Assembly: GCF_019710575.1 (NCBI RefSeq)
Contig: NZ_JAHWFK010000061.1
Coordinates: 27,987 to 91,986, forward strand
Direction: 5' to 3'
From: Paractinoplanes polyasparticus
Lineage (GTDB): Bacteria; Actinomycetota; Actinomycetes; Mycobacteriales; Micromonosporaceae
DNA: 64,000 nucleotides
Shown: positions 26,754 through 36,407 of the stretch, piece by piece
Layout of the letters: each line of letters starts with the position of its first letter
How positions within the stretch are numbered: position 1 is the stretch's first letter
Made by a program: the position numbers and the translations under genes
The notes under the pieces: generated by a model
Database searches by the model: none
What the model was told of the DNA's origin: nothing
The model's input: only the letters and a program-made list of their open reading frames with translations

Positions 26754-27731
26754 GTGCTGCTGTACATCCTGAAACGCGTCCTGAGCGCGATCTCCGTCGT
26801 GATCGTGACGCTGGTGGCCAGCTTCGCGCTGTTCTTCTTCGCCCCGACCGACCCGGCCGGTGTCATCTGCGGCCCCCGCTGCACGCCCGAGCGGGTCGCC
26901 GACATCGAGGCCAGCCTCGGCCTCGACCAGCCCAAGGTCGAACAGATCGCCCTCTACATGAAGGGCATCGTCGTCGGGCGTGAGTACTCCACCGGCGGCG
27001 TCGTCCGGCACTGCGACGCACCCTGCCTCGGCTACTCCTACACGCTCGGTCAGCCGGTCACCAAGCTGATCGGCGCGGCCCTGCCGGTGACGGTCTCCAT
27101 CGTTCTCGGTGGCGCCGTCGTCTACCTCATCGTCGGCATCCTGAGCGGCACGATCGCGGCCCAGGTGCGGGGAACGTCGCTCGACCGCTTCGTGGTCGGC
27201 ACGACGCTGGTCGTCCAAGCCATCCCGTACTTCGTCTTCGCCCTGCTGATCGCCCTCTACGCCACGTTCCTGCCCGACTCGGGCTATCACCCGTTCCTGG
27301 ACAATCCCTTGACCTGGGCCAGCGGTCTGCTCGCGGCGTGGTTGACGATCGGCGTGACGAACGCCGCGTCCTACACCCGGTACTCGCGCGCCTCCATGAT
27401 CGAGGCGCTCGGGCAGGACTTCGTCCGCACCGCCACCTCCAAGGGCATCAGCCGCCGGCGGGTCGTCTACCGCCACGGCCTGCGGGCCGGTCTCACCCCG
27501 GTCGTCACCATCTTCGGCATCGACCTGGCGTTCCAGCTCACCGGCGCGATCTTCACCGAGAGCATCTTCAACCTGCCCGGCCTCGGCCTGCTGACCCTGC
27601 GGGCGTTCGGGCAGTACGACCTCCCGGTGCTCATGGGTGGCGTCCTGATCGGCTCGGCGGTACTAGTTGTGATGAACCTGGTCGTGGACATCGTCTACAC
27701 GTTCCTCGACCCGCGGGTCCGGCTCGGATGA
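26754..27731 (+). CDS. Oligopeptide/dipeptide ABC transporter permease (DppB-like)
   Basis: A 325-residue permease beginning LLYILKRVLSAISVVIVTL, the conserved DppB N-terminal helix, with a periplasmic region containing two cysteine pairs (VICGPRCTPERV; RHCDAPCLGYSY) that is longer than usual. The transmembrane core includes LPVTVSIVLGGAVVYLIVGIL and the EAA loop EALGQDFVRTATSKGISRRRVVYRHGLRAG. The GTG at 26754 is chosen since GAGGAG lies seven bases ahead; the ATG at 26736 would put that site inside the gene. The CxxxC-like pairs could form disulfides outside the membrane. Confidence 0.92.
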   Translation: MLLYILKRVLSAISVVIVTLVASFALFFFAPTDPAGVICGPRCTPERVADIEASLGLDQPKVEQIALYMKGIVVGREYSTGGVVRHCDAPCLGYSYTLGQPVTKLIGAALPVTVSIVLGGAVVYLIVGILSGTIAAQVRGTSLDRFVVGTTLVVQAIPYFVFALLIALYATFLPDSGYHPFLDNPLTWASGLLAAWLTIGVTNAASYTRYSRASMIEALGQDFVRTATSKGISRRRVVYRHGLRAGLTPVVTIFGIDLAFQLTGAIFTESIFNLPGLGLLTLRAFGQYDLPVLMGGVLIGSAVLVVMNLVVDIVYTFLDPRVRLG

Positions 27732-27780
27732 TCCCGGTCCGCACCCCGCTATCCACGTCCCGCAGCACGAAGGCGGCAGC

Positions 27781-28869
27781 ATGAGCGACCAGACCACCGG
27801 AGTCCCCCAGACGGTGAGCCGCGTCCCCCGCGCGGCGGCGACCGGCGAAGAGGCCTACCTCGAGGTCACCGACCTGCAGGTGCAGTTCCCCACGGCCGAC
27901 GGCCTGGTGCGGGCCGTCCAAGGGCTGAGCTACTCGGTTCCGCTGCGCCGCACGCTGGCCATCGTCGGCGAGTCGGGCTCGGGCAAGAGCGTGTCCAGCA
28001 TGGCGGTCCTGGGTCTGCACGACCGCCGGGTCGCCCGGATCACCGGCTCGATCAAGGTCGGCGGCCGCGAGGTCGTCAACATGAGCGACAAGGACCTGGA
28101 GGGCTTCCGCGGTGGCGACGCCGCGATGATCTTCCAGGACCCGCAGTCGTCGCTGCACCCGTACTTCACGGTCGGCAACCAGATCATCGAGTCGTACCGG
28201 GCGCACAACAACGTCAGCAAGCGCGTCGCCAAGGCCCGCGCGATCGACATGCTGGGCCGGGTCGGCATTCCCAACCCGAGCCGCCGCGTCGACCAGTACC
28301 CGCACGAGTTCTCGGGCGGCATGCGGCAGCGCGCGATGATCGCGATGGCGCTGGTCAACGACCCCAAGCTGCTGATCGCCGACGAGCCCACCACGGCGCT
28401 CGACGTGACGGTGCAGGCCCAGATCCTCGACCTGATCGCCGACCTGCAGCGCGACTTCGGCTCCGCGGTCGTCTTCATCACCCACGACCTGGGTGTGGTG
28501 GCCGAGATCGCCGACGACATCCTGGTCATGTACGCCGGCACCGCGGTCGAGCACGGGCCGGTCAACAAGATTCTGGGTGAGCCCCTGCACCCGTACGCGT
28601 GGGGTCTGCTCGAAAGCATCCCGGCGCTGACCGGCGAACCGCAGCCGCTGCACCCGATCCCCGGCTCGCCGCCCAGCCTGCTGGCCGTGCCGTCCGGCTG
28701 CCCGTTCCACCCGCGCTGCGAGTTCAAGGATCGCGTGCCGGACGACTGGTGCACCACCCTGCGGCCCGACCTGATCCCGCGGACGGCCGACCTGGGCCGC
28801 ACCTCGCGGTGTCATCTGAAGGATCCCGACAAGGTCTTCGAGACCGAAGTTCTGCCCCGGCTGCCGTAA
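27781..28869 (+). CDS. Oligopeptide ABC transporter ATPase (DppD-like)
   Basis: A 362-residue ABC ATPase: Walker A GESGSGKS, Q loop IFQDPQSSLHPY, signature FSGGMRQRAMIAMAL, Walker B LLIADEPTTALDV, switch His in ITHDLGVV. The C-terminal oligopeptide-transporter extension has the cysteine cluster GCPFHPRC-EFKD-WC-RC (about 285-345) that in DppD/DppF relatives can hold an Fe-S cluster. It is expected to pair with the next gene's product to drive the DppB/DppC-like permeases. Confidence 0.95.
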   Translation: MSDQTTGVPQTVSRVPRAAATGEEAYLEVTDLQVQFPTADGLVRAVQGLSYSVPLRRTLAIVGESGSGKSVSSMAVLGLHDRRVARITGSIKVGGREVVNMSDKDLEGFRGGDAAMIFQDPQSSLHPYFTVGNQIIESYRAHNNVSKRVAKARAIDMLGRVGIPNPSRRVDQYPHEFSGGMRQRAMIAMALVNDPKLLIADEPTTALDVTVQAQILDLIADLQRDFGSAVVFITHDLGVVAEIADDILVMYAGTAVEHGPVNKILGEPLHPYAWGLLESIPALTGEPQPLHPIPGSPPSLLAVPSGCPFHPRCEFKDRVPDDWCTTLRPDLIPRTADLGRTSRCHLKDPDKVFETEVLPRLP

Positions 28870-28882
28870 GAGGACCAAGACG

Positions 28883-29941
<1,059 letters not shown>

Positions 29942-29943
29942 CC

Positions 29944-30567
29944 TTGGTTCCGCCGCCCAGCCCCGCCGTCTATCGCACCAAGGCCCACCGGGTCCGGCAG
30001 CGCTCCCTGATCGCGCTGGCCGGGCTCGGCCTGGTGCTGGCCGGCTACGGCCTCGGCCGCTGGCAGGACACGCCGGCGCCGGCCGTGGCGTCTCCCGTCG
30101 CAGTGCCGTCGTCGTCGCCACTGTCGCTCACTCCGTCCGCGCCGCCGACCAGCGAGGCGCCGACGCCCACGGTCTATCCGAGGCTGGAGGCCGAGGCGGC
30201 CGACCAGCTGACCGGCATCGAGGCCCAGCCGACCGAGGACGAGGGCGGCGGGCAGAACGTCGGCTGGATCGCCAACGGCGACCAGTTGCGCATCGACGGG
30301 GTCGACTTCGGCCCGGTGGCGGCCACGAAGCTCGACGTGCGGGTGGCGTCGGACGCCGAGGGCGGCCGGATGGAGATCCGGCTCGACGGCGCCGACCGGC
30401 CCGCCATCGGGACGCTGAACGTCACGCGCACCGGCGGGTGGCAGAAGTGGCGTACTGATCAGGTCGACATCGAACCTACGACCGGCGAACACACGGTCTT
30501 CCTGGTCTTCGTGCGTGACGACGGCAACGAGTTCGTCAATGTGAACTGGCTGCAGTTCGTGCATTGA
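29944..30567 (+). CDS. Exported CBM6-like carbohydrate-binding protein
   Basis: A 207-residue protein: a short N-terminal cytoplasmic tail, one membrane helix or uncleaved signal (SLIALAGLGLVLAGYGLG), a Ser/Pro/Thr linker, and a C-terminal beta-sandwich (about 80-207) matching CBM family 6: EGGGQNVGWIANGD, VDFG, GGRMEIRLDG, TGGWQKWRT and EFVNVNWLQF. It lacks a catalytic domain. It follows the peptide transporter by two bases and may be cotranscribed, an odd pairing. The start is uncertain: TTG at 29944 is the first in frame after the DppF stop but has no Shine-Dalgarno. Confidence 0.72.
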   Translation: MVPPPSPAVYRTKAHRVRQRSLIALAGLGLVLAGYGLGRWQDTPAPAVASPVAVPSSSPLSLTPSAPPTSEAPTPTVYPRLEAEAADQLTGIEAQPTEDEGGGQNVGWIANGDQLRIDGVDFGPVAATKLDVRVASDAEGGRMEIRLDGADRPAIGTLNVTRTGGWQKWRTDQVDIEPTTGEHTVFLVFVRDDGNEFVNVNWLQFVH

Positions 30568-30606
30568 AAAAGCCGCGCATCCAGGGGACTGGATGGCGGC
30601 TTCTTC
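30566..30606. terminator. Bidirectional terminator
   Basis: AAGCCGCGCATCC and GGATGGCGGCTT pair (one bulge) around a loop near 30583-30590. On the plus strand the hairpin is followed by TTCTTCGTCTTCG, and on the minus strand by TTTTTC. It separates the end of the peptide-transport operon from the convergent Hsp20 gene. Confidence 0.8.
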
Positions 30607-30616
30607 GTCTTCGTTG

Positions 30617-31003
30617 TCAGGCGGCGGCGGCCGCCAGTTCGCTCGTCCGGGGCTCGTGAACGATCGGAATGTGCAACGTGACCACTCCGTTGTCGCACAG
30701 GGCTTCGAGGCGATCGGTGTCCAGCGACTCGGCCTCGCTGAGGTCGACCTCGCGGGTCGCCGGACCCGGGGTCGAGGCGGCGTTTCCGGCCGCGTCCGCA
30801 CGACGCTCCGCGCGGACGGTCAGGACGCCGTCGTCCACCGAGATGTCGATACCGGCCTTGTCGATTCCCGGCAGGTCGATGTCGACGTAGAAGGTCCCGT
30901 CGATCCGGTACGCGGCGAGCCGCGCCCCGGAGCTGCGGGTGCTGTCGAACACGCGGCAGGTGAGCTGGTCGAGCTCCCGAACCGTCGCGCCGTGAGGCGA
31001 CAT
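30617..31003 (-). CDS. Hsp20/alpha-crystallin small heat-shock protein
   Basis: A 128-residue small heat-shock protein. The alpha-crystallin domain is visible as GTFYVDIDLPGIDKAGIDISVDDGVLTVRAERR, with a later strand ALCDNGVVTLHIP; the consensus A-x-x-x-n-GVL appears as DNGVV. It lacks the usual C-terminal I-x-I anchor except HIPI. Such proteins hold unfolding proteins in solution under stress. The ATG at 31003 follows GGAGG by eight bases, which outweighs an upstream start at 31075. No HspR (HAIR) box is seen upstream. Confidence 0.88.
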   Translation of the reverse strand: MSPHGATVRELDQLTCRVFDSTRSSGARLAAYRIDGTFYVDIDLPGIDKAGIDISVDDGVLTVRAERRADAAGNAASTPGPATREVDLSEAESLDTDRLEALCDNGVVTLHIPIVHEPRTSELAAAAA

Positions 31004-31141
31004 GGTGGTTCCTCCAGGCGGAGTTCTTCTCTGCTTCGGCCCGGACGGGGTAGGCCCGGGGCCGCTTCTGACCAACGGAGATTGTGGTCCCCGAATTCCC
31101 CGAGGGACATGACCGGCGTCACGATCCGGACGAATACTTCG

Positions 31142-31576
31142 TTACGATCCGTTGTCTTCGAGCCTGAAGTCGCCGAAGTCGAAGCCGGGGGCCACGACAC
31201 AGCTGACCAGCACGTATTCCGTGCTCGCGGGCTCCGCGGCCTGCCACACGCCGGCCGGGATCAGCACCTGCGGCTGGTGGCCGTCGCCCACACCGAGCGT
31301 GACGGTCCTCTCCTCGGCCGGGTGCTCACCGTCACCGCCGAAGCGCAGCGTCAGCGGGCCGCCGGCGTGCCAGAACCACAGCTCGTCCGACCGTACGACG
31401 TGCCAGGCCGACCGCTCGCCCGGTTGCAGCAGGAAGTAGATGCCGGTCGCGGCGGCGCGGGGACCGGCGTACCCGTCCGGTTCGAAGGTGTGTTCGGAGC
31501 GGAACGTCTCGCGGTACCAGCCGCCCTCGGGGTGGGGTTGCAGGTCGAACCGCTCGGCCAGGGGTGGTCTCGTCAT
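31142..31576 (-). CDS. DUF985 (cupin_5) protein
   Basis: A 144-residue single-domain cupin. The DUF985 pattern is clear: FDLQPHPEGGWYRETFRSE, ATGIYFLLQPGERSAWHVVRSDELWFWHAGGPL, VLIPAGVWQAAEP and VSCVVAPGFDFGDFRL. The histidines in HVV and WHAG and acidic residues could bind a metal; the substrate is unknown. CAGAAT six bases before the ATG suggests a leaderless message. It is divergent from dinB with 42 bases between start codons, so its promoter overlaps the LexA site. Confidence 0.88.
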   Translation of the reverse strand: MTRPPLAERFDLQPHPEGGWYRETFRSEHTFEPDGYAGPRAAATGIYFLLQPGERSAWHVVRSDELWFWHAGGPLTLRFGGDGEHPAEERTVTLGVGDGHQPQVLIPAGVWQAAEPASTEYVLVSCVVAPGFDFGDFRLEDNGS

Positions 31577-31592
31577 GCAACCATTCTGGTTA

Positions 31593-31612
31593 TCGAACAA
31601 GTGTTCTATAGT
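31593..31612 (+). promoter_or_regulatory. LexA (SOS) box overlapping the dinB -10
   Basis: TCGAACAAGTGTTCTA at 31593-31608 fits the actinobacterial SOS box (TCGAAC, four bases, GTTCGA with one mismatch). It overlaps TATAGT at 31607-31612, which is six bases from the dinB GTG. LexA bound here would block the promoter directly. The divergent cupin start lies 17 bases to the left and may be affected too. Confidence 0.82.
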
Positions 31613-31618
31613 GTCGCC

Positions 31619-32794
31619 GTGGCCATCCTGCATGCCGACCTCGACGCCTTCTACGCGTCGGTCGAGCAGCGTGACGACCCCGCCCTGCGCGGACGTCCGG
31701 TGCTCGTCGGCGGCGGGGTGGTGCTGGCCGCCAGCTACGAGGCCAAGGCCCGGGGCGTCCGCACTCCCATGGGCATCAGTCAGGCCAAGGCGCTGTGCCC
31801 GTGGGCCGTCGTGGTGCCGCCCCGCATGCGGGCCTACACGACGGCCAGCAAGGCGGTCTTCGAGATCTTCCGCGACACCACCCCGTTGGTCGAGGGCATC
31901 TCCATCGACGAGGCGTTCCTCGACGTCGGCGGCCTGCTGCGGGTCAGCGGCACCCCGCGCGAGATAGCCGCCCGCCTGCGCGCCGAGGTGCGCACCCGGG
32001 TCGGTCTGCCCATCACGGTCGGCATAGCGGGCACCAAGTTCCTGGCCAAGGTGGCCAGCGCCGTCGGCAAGCCGGACGGCCTGCTCGAGGTGCCGGCCGG
32101 CCAGGAACTGGCGTTCCTGCACCCGCTGCCGGTCGAGCGGCTCTGGGGTGTCGGCCCCGTCACGTCGGCCAAGCTGCGCGAACATCGCATCACCACGGTG
32201 GCCGACGTGGCCCGCATCGGCGAGGCCGCCCTCGTCTCGATGCTGGGCCCCGGCGCGGGCCGCCACCTGCACGCGCTCTCGCAGAACCGGGACCCGCGGC
32301 GGGTGCGGGTGGGGCACCGGCGCGGCTCGATCGGCGCGCAGTGCGCCCTGGGCCGCCGTCCCCGCCCGTTCACCGAGGTCGAGGCCACGCTGGACGCGCT
32401 GGTCGACCGTGTGGCCCGCCGCATGCGCAGCGCCCACCGGGCCGGCCGCACGGTCACGGTGCGCCTGCGCTTCGACGACTTCGGCCGGGCGACCCGCTCG
32501 CGCTCGCTGCTCAAGGCGACCATGCAGACCCGGGCGATCGCCTCGACCGCGCGCGACCTGCTGCACGAGGCGCTGCCGCTGATCCAGGAGCGGGGGCTGA
32601 CCCTGGTCGGCGTGGCCATGAGCAACCTGGACGGCGACGGCCACGTGCAGCCGTCGCTGTTCGACGAGGTGGGCGACGACCGTCTCGACGTGGCGATGGA
32701 CGCGGTCCGCGACCGTTTCGGATCGTCCTCGCTGAGCCGGGCCGCCACCATCGGCCGCGAGCTGGGCCCGTCCGTCCCGATCCTCCCCGACTGA
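31619..32794 (+). CDS. dinB: DNA polymerase IV (Y family)
   Basis: A 391-residue translesion polymerase. The palm motifs are ILHADLDAFYASVEQ (metal Asp) and SIDEAFLDV (Asp-Glu), with ASYEAKARGVRTPMGI in the fingers; the helix-hairpin-helix segment RLWGVGPVTSAKLREHRITTVAD and little-finger domain follow, and a C-terminal QPSLFDE is a beta-clamp-binding motif. It copies past damaged bases at the cost of errors. The GTG is set by the TATAGT box six bases upstream, so the mRNA is leaderless, and control by LexA is predicted from the overlapping SOS box. Confidence 0.95.
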   Translation: MAILHADLDAFYASVEQRDDPALRGRPVLVGGGVVLAASYEAKARGVRTPMGISQAKALCPWAVVVPPRMRAYTTASKAVFEIFRDTTPLVEGISIDEAFLDVGGLLRVSGTPREIAARLRAEVRTRVGLPITVGIAGTKFLAKVASAVGKPDGLLEVPAGQELAFLHPLPVERLWGVGPVTSAKLREHRITTVADVARIGEAALVSMLGPGAGRHLHALSQNRDPRRVRVGHRRGSIGAQCALGRRPRPFTEVEATLDALVDRVARRMRSAHRAGRTVTVRLRFDDFGRATRSRSLLKATMQTRAIASTARDLLHEALPLIQERGLTLVGVAMSNLDGDGHVQPSLFDEVGDDRLDVAMDAVRDRFGSSSLSRAATIGRELGPSVPILPD

Positions 32795-32867
32795 GGCCGA
32801 CCCCTCGTCTCCCTTCCGCCTGAGGCCGTCGACGGGGCCGCCGGGGGTGTCGGGCACACTGGTGCGG

Positions 32868-33620
32868 GTGCGGAAGATCAGTCTGATCGGGATCGGCGCG
32901 GGCGACCCGGACCACCTCACCCTGCAAGCGGCCAAGGCCATCGGGCGCACCGATGTGTTCTTCCTGCTCGACAAGGGTGAGCTCAAACAGAGCATGATCG
33001 ACCTGCGGGAGCGGATCATCCGCGGCTACTCCAAGCCGACCCGCCGCATGGTCACCGGCCGCGACCCCGACCGCGACCGCACCCCCGCCGACTACGAGGG
33101 CACGGTCGGGGACTGGCGGCACCGCCGGGCCCTGGTCGTCGAGGAGCTGCTGGTCGAGCACCTGCGCGAGGGCGAGACCGGCTCCTTCCTGGTGTGGGGC
33201 GACCCTTCCCTGTACGACTCGTCGATGGCCATCCTCGACGAGGTGCTCGCCCGGGGGACCATCGAGTTCGAGTACGAGGTGATCCCCGGCATCAGCAGCG
33301 TGTCGGCGCTCGCCGCGAAACACCGGGTGCCGCTGAACCGCGTCGGCCGGCCGTACCAGGTGACGACCGGCCGACGGCTCGCCGAGGGCTGGCCCGAGGG
33401 CGTCGACGACGTCGTCGTCATGCTCGACGCCCAGCAGGCCTTCACGGCATACCCCGACGTGGACATCTTCTGGGGCGCCTACGTGGGCACGGCCGACGAG
33501 ATCCTCCGCTCCGGCCGCGTGTCCGAGGTCGCCGACGACATCGTGAAGACCCGCTCCGACGCCCGTGACCAACATGGCTGGATCATGGACACGTACCTGT
33601 TGCGCCGCCCACAGCAGTAG
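32868..33620 (+). CDS. cobF: Precorrin-6A synthase (deacetylating)
   Basis: A 250-residue tetrapyrrole methylase of the aerobic cobalamin pathway; CobF methylates C1 and removes acetate from precorrin-5. Features: SLIGIGAGDPDHLTLQA at the N terminus, TDVFFLLDKGE, GSFLVWGDPSLYDS, and VIPGISSVSALAAKHR. The GTG at 32868 is picked since it gives the usual RKISLIGIGAGDP start; GTGs at 32847 and 32862 are in frame. It lies 30 kb from the other cob genes and has no riboswitch. Its 3' end overlaps the convergent MFS gene by 38 bases. Confidence 0.92.
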   Translation: MRKISLIGIGAGDPDHLTLQAAKAIGRTDVFFLLDKGELKQSMIDLRERIIRGYSKPTRRMVTGRDPDRDRTPADYEGTVGDWRHRRALVVEELLVEHLREGETGSFLVWGDPSLYDSSMAILDEVLARGTIEFEYEVIPGISSVSALAAKHRVPLNRVGRPYQVTTGRRLAEGWPEGVDDVVVMLDAQQAFTAYPDVDIFWGAYVGTADEILRSGRVSEVADDIVKTRSDARDQHGWIMDTYLLRRPQQ

Positions 33621-34824
33621 CTGCGACAGCTTCCGGCCGCGGTTCCGGGGAGCGTTTCGCGGCCAGGGCGAACAGAGCCACGGCGGGCAGCACGAAAAGT
33701 CCCGCCACCGAGATGCCGGCCCCGATCGTGCGGCGCTGAGCCACGAAGCCGGCCGGCGGGCCACCCGCGACCTGACCGAGCGCGTCGGCCTGCGACACGA
33801 TCGAGAAGATGGTCGCCCGCGATCCGGGTGCGGTCGCCGAGACCAGCCAGACGTTGAGCACCGGCTGTGCCGAGTCGCGCATCAGGCGTACGCCCAGATA
33901 GAGCCCGACCGCCACCCACCAGTGACCGGCCCAGCCGAGGCCGATCATGCCGAAAGCCGTCAGCGCCTGAACGGCGGCCAGCACGCGGCCGACGCGCTGG
34001 GGGCGCACGGCGTCGATCCATCGGCCCGCCAGTCCGGTGACCACGATCGACCCCAGCGCGGCGGTCATCGCGAGACCGCCGAAGACCAGCTCGACCGGAT
34101 GCCCGCCGAGGAACGGCAGCAGGAACGGCTGGCTCAGCCGGTCGAAGCCCTCGCTGCTCATGCCCGCGAAAAGAGTGGCGCCGAGGATGGCGGCGAGGAC
34201 CGCGCTGTGCCGCACGGTCCGCACCCCGTCGACCACCTGACGGTGCATCGACCGCCACGAGCCGACCGGCGCCGGACTCCAGTTGTCCTCGGTCATGACA
34301 ACCACCAGCAGTACGCCGAGACCCAGCGTGACGACCCCACCGGCCACGATGGGCAGGGCCGGCGCGATCGCCGTGAGCCCGACGGCAGCGACGATGCCGA
34401 ACAGCCGACCCGCCTGACCGATCTGACCACCGCGTACGAAAGCGTTGGTCACCCGGTCCGGGCCTATCTCGTCGGCGGCCCAGGCCTCCTCGGCCCCGTC
34501 GACGCAGACCACGCCGATCGACCAGATCACGGTGCCGGCGAGAATCGCGGCGTACACCGGGAACAGGCCCCAGACGATCAGCCCGACCCCCATCAGCAGG
34601 TAGCCGACGATGACACTGAGCCGGCGACTGTACCGGTCGGCGATCACCCCCGTCGGCACCTGCGCGACGAAGCACACGGCTTCCATCAGCGTGCCGACGA
34701 GGACGAGCTGAAGCGGCGACAGCCCGACGACGGTCGCCTGATAGATGAGATTGAGAGTGAAGGCGGTGGTCGACGCGAACGAGCCGACACCACAGACAAG
34801 CAGATAAAGACGATAGGACGACAT
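33583..34824 (-). CDS. MFS transporter (exporter-like, 12 helices)
   Basis: A 413-residue major-facilitator protein. Motif A between helices 2 and 3 is VPTGVIADRYSRRLS, and twelve hydrophobic segments are visible, such as LVLVGTLMEAVCFVAQVPTG and VAVGLYLGVRLMRDSAQPVLNVWL. The family context (MFS_1) and the possible leader attenuator suggest drug efflux, but the substrate is unknown. The ATG at 34824 with GGAG nine bases ahead is preferred; an in-frame TTG lies two codons upstream. The gene converges on and overlaps cobF. Confidence 0.88.
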   Translation of the reverse strand: MSSYRLYLLVCGVGSFASTTAFTLNLIYQATVVGLSPLQLVLVGTLMEAVCFVAQVPTGVIADRYSRRLSVIVGYLLMGVGLIVWGLFPVYAAILAGTVIWSIGVVCVDGAEEAWAADEIGPDRVTNAFVRGGQIGQAGRLFGIVAAVGLTAIAPALPIVAGGVVTLGLGVLLVVVMTEDNWSPAPVGSWRSMHRQVVDGVRTVRHSAVLAAILGATLFAGMSSEGFDRLSQPFLLPFLGGHPVELVFGGLAMTAALGSIVVTGLAGRWIDAVRPQRVGRVLAAVQALTAFGMIGLGWAGHWWVAVGLYLGVRLMRDSAQPVLNVWLVSATAPGSRATIFSIVSQADALGQVAGGPPAGFVAQRRTIGAGISVAGLFVLPAVALFALAAKRSPEPRPEAVAATAVGGATGTCP

Positions 34825-34835
34825 GCGCAAGTACT

Positions 34836-34858
34836 CCGGAATCGAGAAGTCGATCCGG
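34836..34858 (-). promoter_or_regulatory. Hairpin near the MFS ribosome site
   Basis: On the minus strand CCGGATCGA pairs with TCGATTCCGG (one bulge) around a four-base loop. The distal arm ends at the GGAG Shine-Dalgarno of the MFS gene (34834-34837), partly hiding it. It lies 30 bases after the candidate leader frame. Confidence 0.4.
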
Positions 34859-34890
34859 TGCCGGGTTGGTTCGCTGCTGTTAGAGGGTCA

Positions 34891-34950
34891 TCAGCCCGCA
34901 GTGTTCACAGGGCACCGGACGAACGAAGCGATGCCACGCGCAGTTGTCAT
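34891..34950 (-). CDS. Possible 19-residue leader peptide
   Basis: An ATG-initiated frame MTTARGIASFVRCPVNTAG stops 66 bases before the MFS start. Together with the hairpin over the MFS ribosome site it resembles the leader-peptide attenuators seen ahead of some actinomycete antibiotic-resistance genes, in which a drug-stalled ribosome opens the hairpin. There is no strong Shine-Dalgarno for it, so expression is unproven. Confidence 0.3.
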   Translation of the reverse strand: MTTARGIASFVRCPVNTAG

Positions 34951-35021
34951 GCCGCCATGCTGCGGATCGACGTGCGCTCCGTCAACCGCTTTACCGTGCG
35001 TTGTGCATTGCGGGCCCATGG

Positions 35022-36407
35022 TCAGGGGTGGGCGGGGCGGCGGAACAGGTGGGGGGCCGTGGAGAGGCCGGCCCAGAGCATCAGGGTGACTGTGCCCAGG
35101 ATCAGGGCTGAGGCGCTGGCGGCGACGCCGATGGCGGAGGTGGCCACGACCATGGGGAGCAGGCGCACCGACAGCGCGCCGCCCATCGCTCGTACCGAGG
35201 CGCTGTAGGCCAGGTCCCGGGTGACGGATTCGGGTCGGGCTTCGGCGGCTACGCGGGCGTCCATGTCGCCTTCAAAGGCTGTTTGGCTCAGGCCGGCTGC
35301 GAACTGGGCCAGCAGCACCATGGGGGCGTAGACCGGGGCCAGGATCCAGCCGGCGAGCATGCCGAGACCCCACAGGCACCAGCGCAGCACGGCTGGAAGT
35401 CGCAGGCGGCTCAGGACGGCGACCGCGCGGGTGGCCAGCAGGGTGCCGAGACAGAAGGCGATCGCGGAGACGGCTACCCAGTTGTGGCCGTGGAGTTCGG
35501 CTACCACCGGTACGGCGAGCAGCGTCGGGCCGGAGGCGAGCACCATGACGCCGGCTCCGGCGACCAACATGCGCAGCTGGGGGACCTGCCATCCGGCCGC
35601 GGACGACGGTGATGCGGCGGCGTGCCGCCAGCGCGCCGGCATGGTTCTGGCCGCCCGGCGCCCGCCGCGCCGCGCGGCGTCGGCCGGAGGGGTGGTGGCG
35701 GTCGCGCGGGCTGCGGCCGAGAGCGCGCCCGTCTGGGCCTGCGCCGGCAGCGGGACGGCGAGCGTGCGGGTGGGGGACGGGCGGGGGGTGATGCGGGCCC
35801 GGCGGGCGACCAGCACCGTCGGCAGCAGGGAGCCCAGGTAGACGACGAAGACCGCGATCAGCAGCCAGCCCGTGGGATAGCCGAGCGTGCCCGTCGGCAG
35901 CAGGGCCGCGAGGGCTGTGCCGGCGGCTTCGACACCGGCGATGGCCACCGCGTAGCGGGTCATCGAGCGGGCCGAAGCGTCCACCGCGGACACCTCGGCG
36001 CGCATGCCGGCGAAACCCGCCCAGGCGGCCACGTGCTGCAGCACCACCAGCAGGGCGATCAGCCAGGACGGCCAGCCCGCGATCAGGCCGTACAGGGTGC
36101 CGAAGCGCAGCAGCACCTCGATGCCCGCCGCCCCGCGCAGCAGGGTGCGGCCGTCGAGGTGGCGGGCCAGCCGGCCGATGACGGGGGCCGAGAGCACCAC
36201 GCCGACCAGCATCGCGGCGTTGTAGAGGGCCGCCTCGGCCAGTCCGCCCCGGGCGGTGGCCATGAGCACGATGAACGTCCAGCCCAGGGCCATGCCGAAC
36301 GAGTCGACGACGCCCGCGGCGACGAGTTCGCGCAGGCGACCGGCGCGGCGCAACCCGCCGGGACCGGCCCGGCGTCGTCCGCGTCGTGCCACCGGCGCAT
36401 CAGTCAC
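35022..36407 (-). CDS. MFS transporter
   Basis: A 461-residue polytopic membrane protein with about twelve helices, divided by a long Ala/Thr/Pro-rich cytoplasmic loop (about 205-275, containing LAVPLPAQAQTGALSAAARATATTPPADAARRGGRRAA-type sequence). Membrane segments include LVGVVLSAPVIGRLA, WLIALLVVLQHVAAWAGFAGM and VMVLASGPTLLAVPVVAELHG. It looks like an exporter without a conserved substrate motif. The GTG start overlaps the decarboxylase gene's 3' end by eight bases, making it the third member of a tightly packed operon. Confidence 0.85.
   Translation of the reverse strand: MTDAPVARRGRRRAGPGGLRRAGRLRELVAAGVVDSFGMALGWTFIVLMATARGGLAEAALYNAAMLVGVVLSAPVIGRLARHLDGRTLLRGAAGIEVLLRFGTLYGLIAGWPSWLIALLVVLQHVAAWAGFAGMRAEVSAVDASARSMTRYAVAIAGVEAAGTALAALLPTGTLGYPTGWLLIAVFVVYLGSLLPTVLVARRARITPRPSPTRTLAVPLPAQAQTGALSAAARATATTPPADAARRGGRRAARTMPARWRHAAASPSSAAGWQVPQLRMLVAGAGVMVLASGPTLLAVPVVAELHGHNWVAVSAIAFCLGTLLATRAVAVLSRLRLPAVLRWCLWGLGMLAGWILAPVYAPMVLLAQFAAGLSQTAFEGDMDARVAAEARPESVTRDLAYSASVRAMGGALSVRLLPMVVATSAIGVAASASALILGTVTLMLWAGLSTAPHLFRRPAHP

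Noticed and set aside
31020..31141. HspR (HAIR) operator upstream of Hsp20
   Set aside because: No CTTGAGT/ACTCAAG inverted repeat is present.
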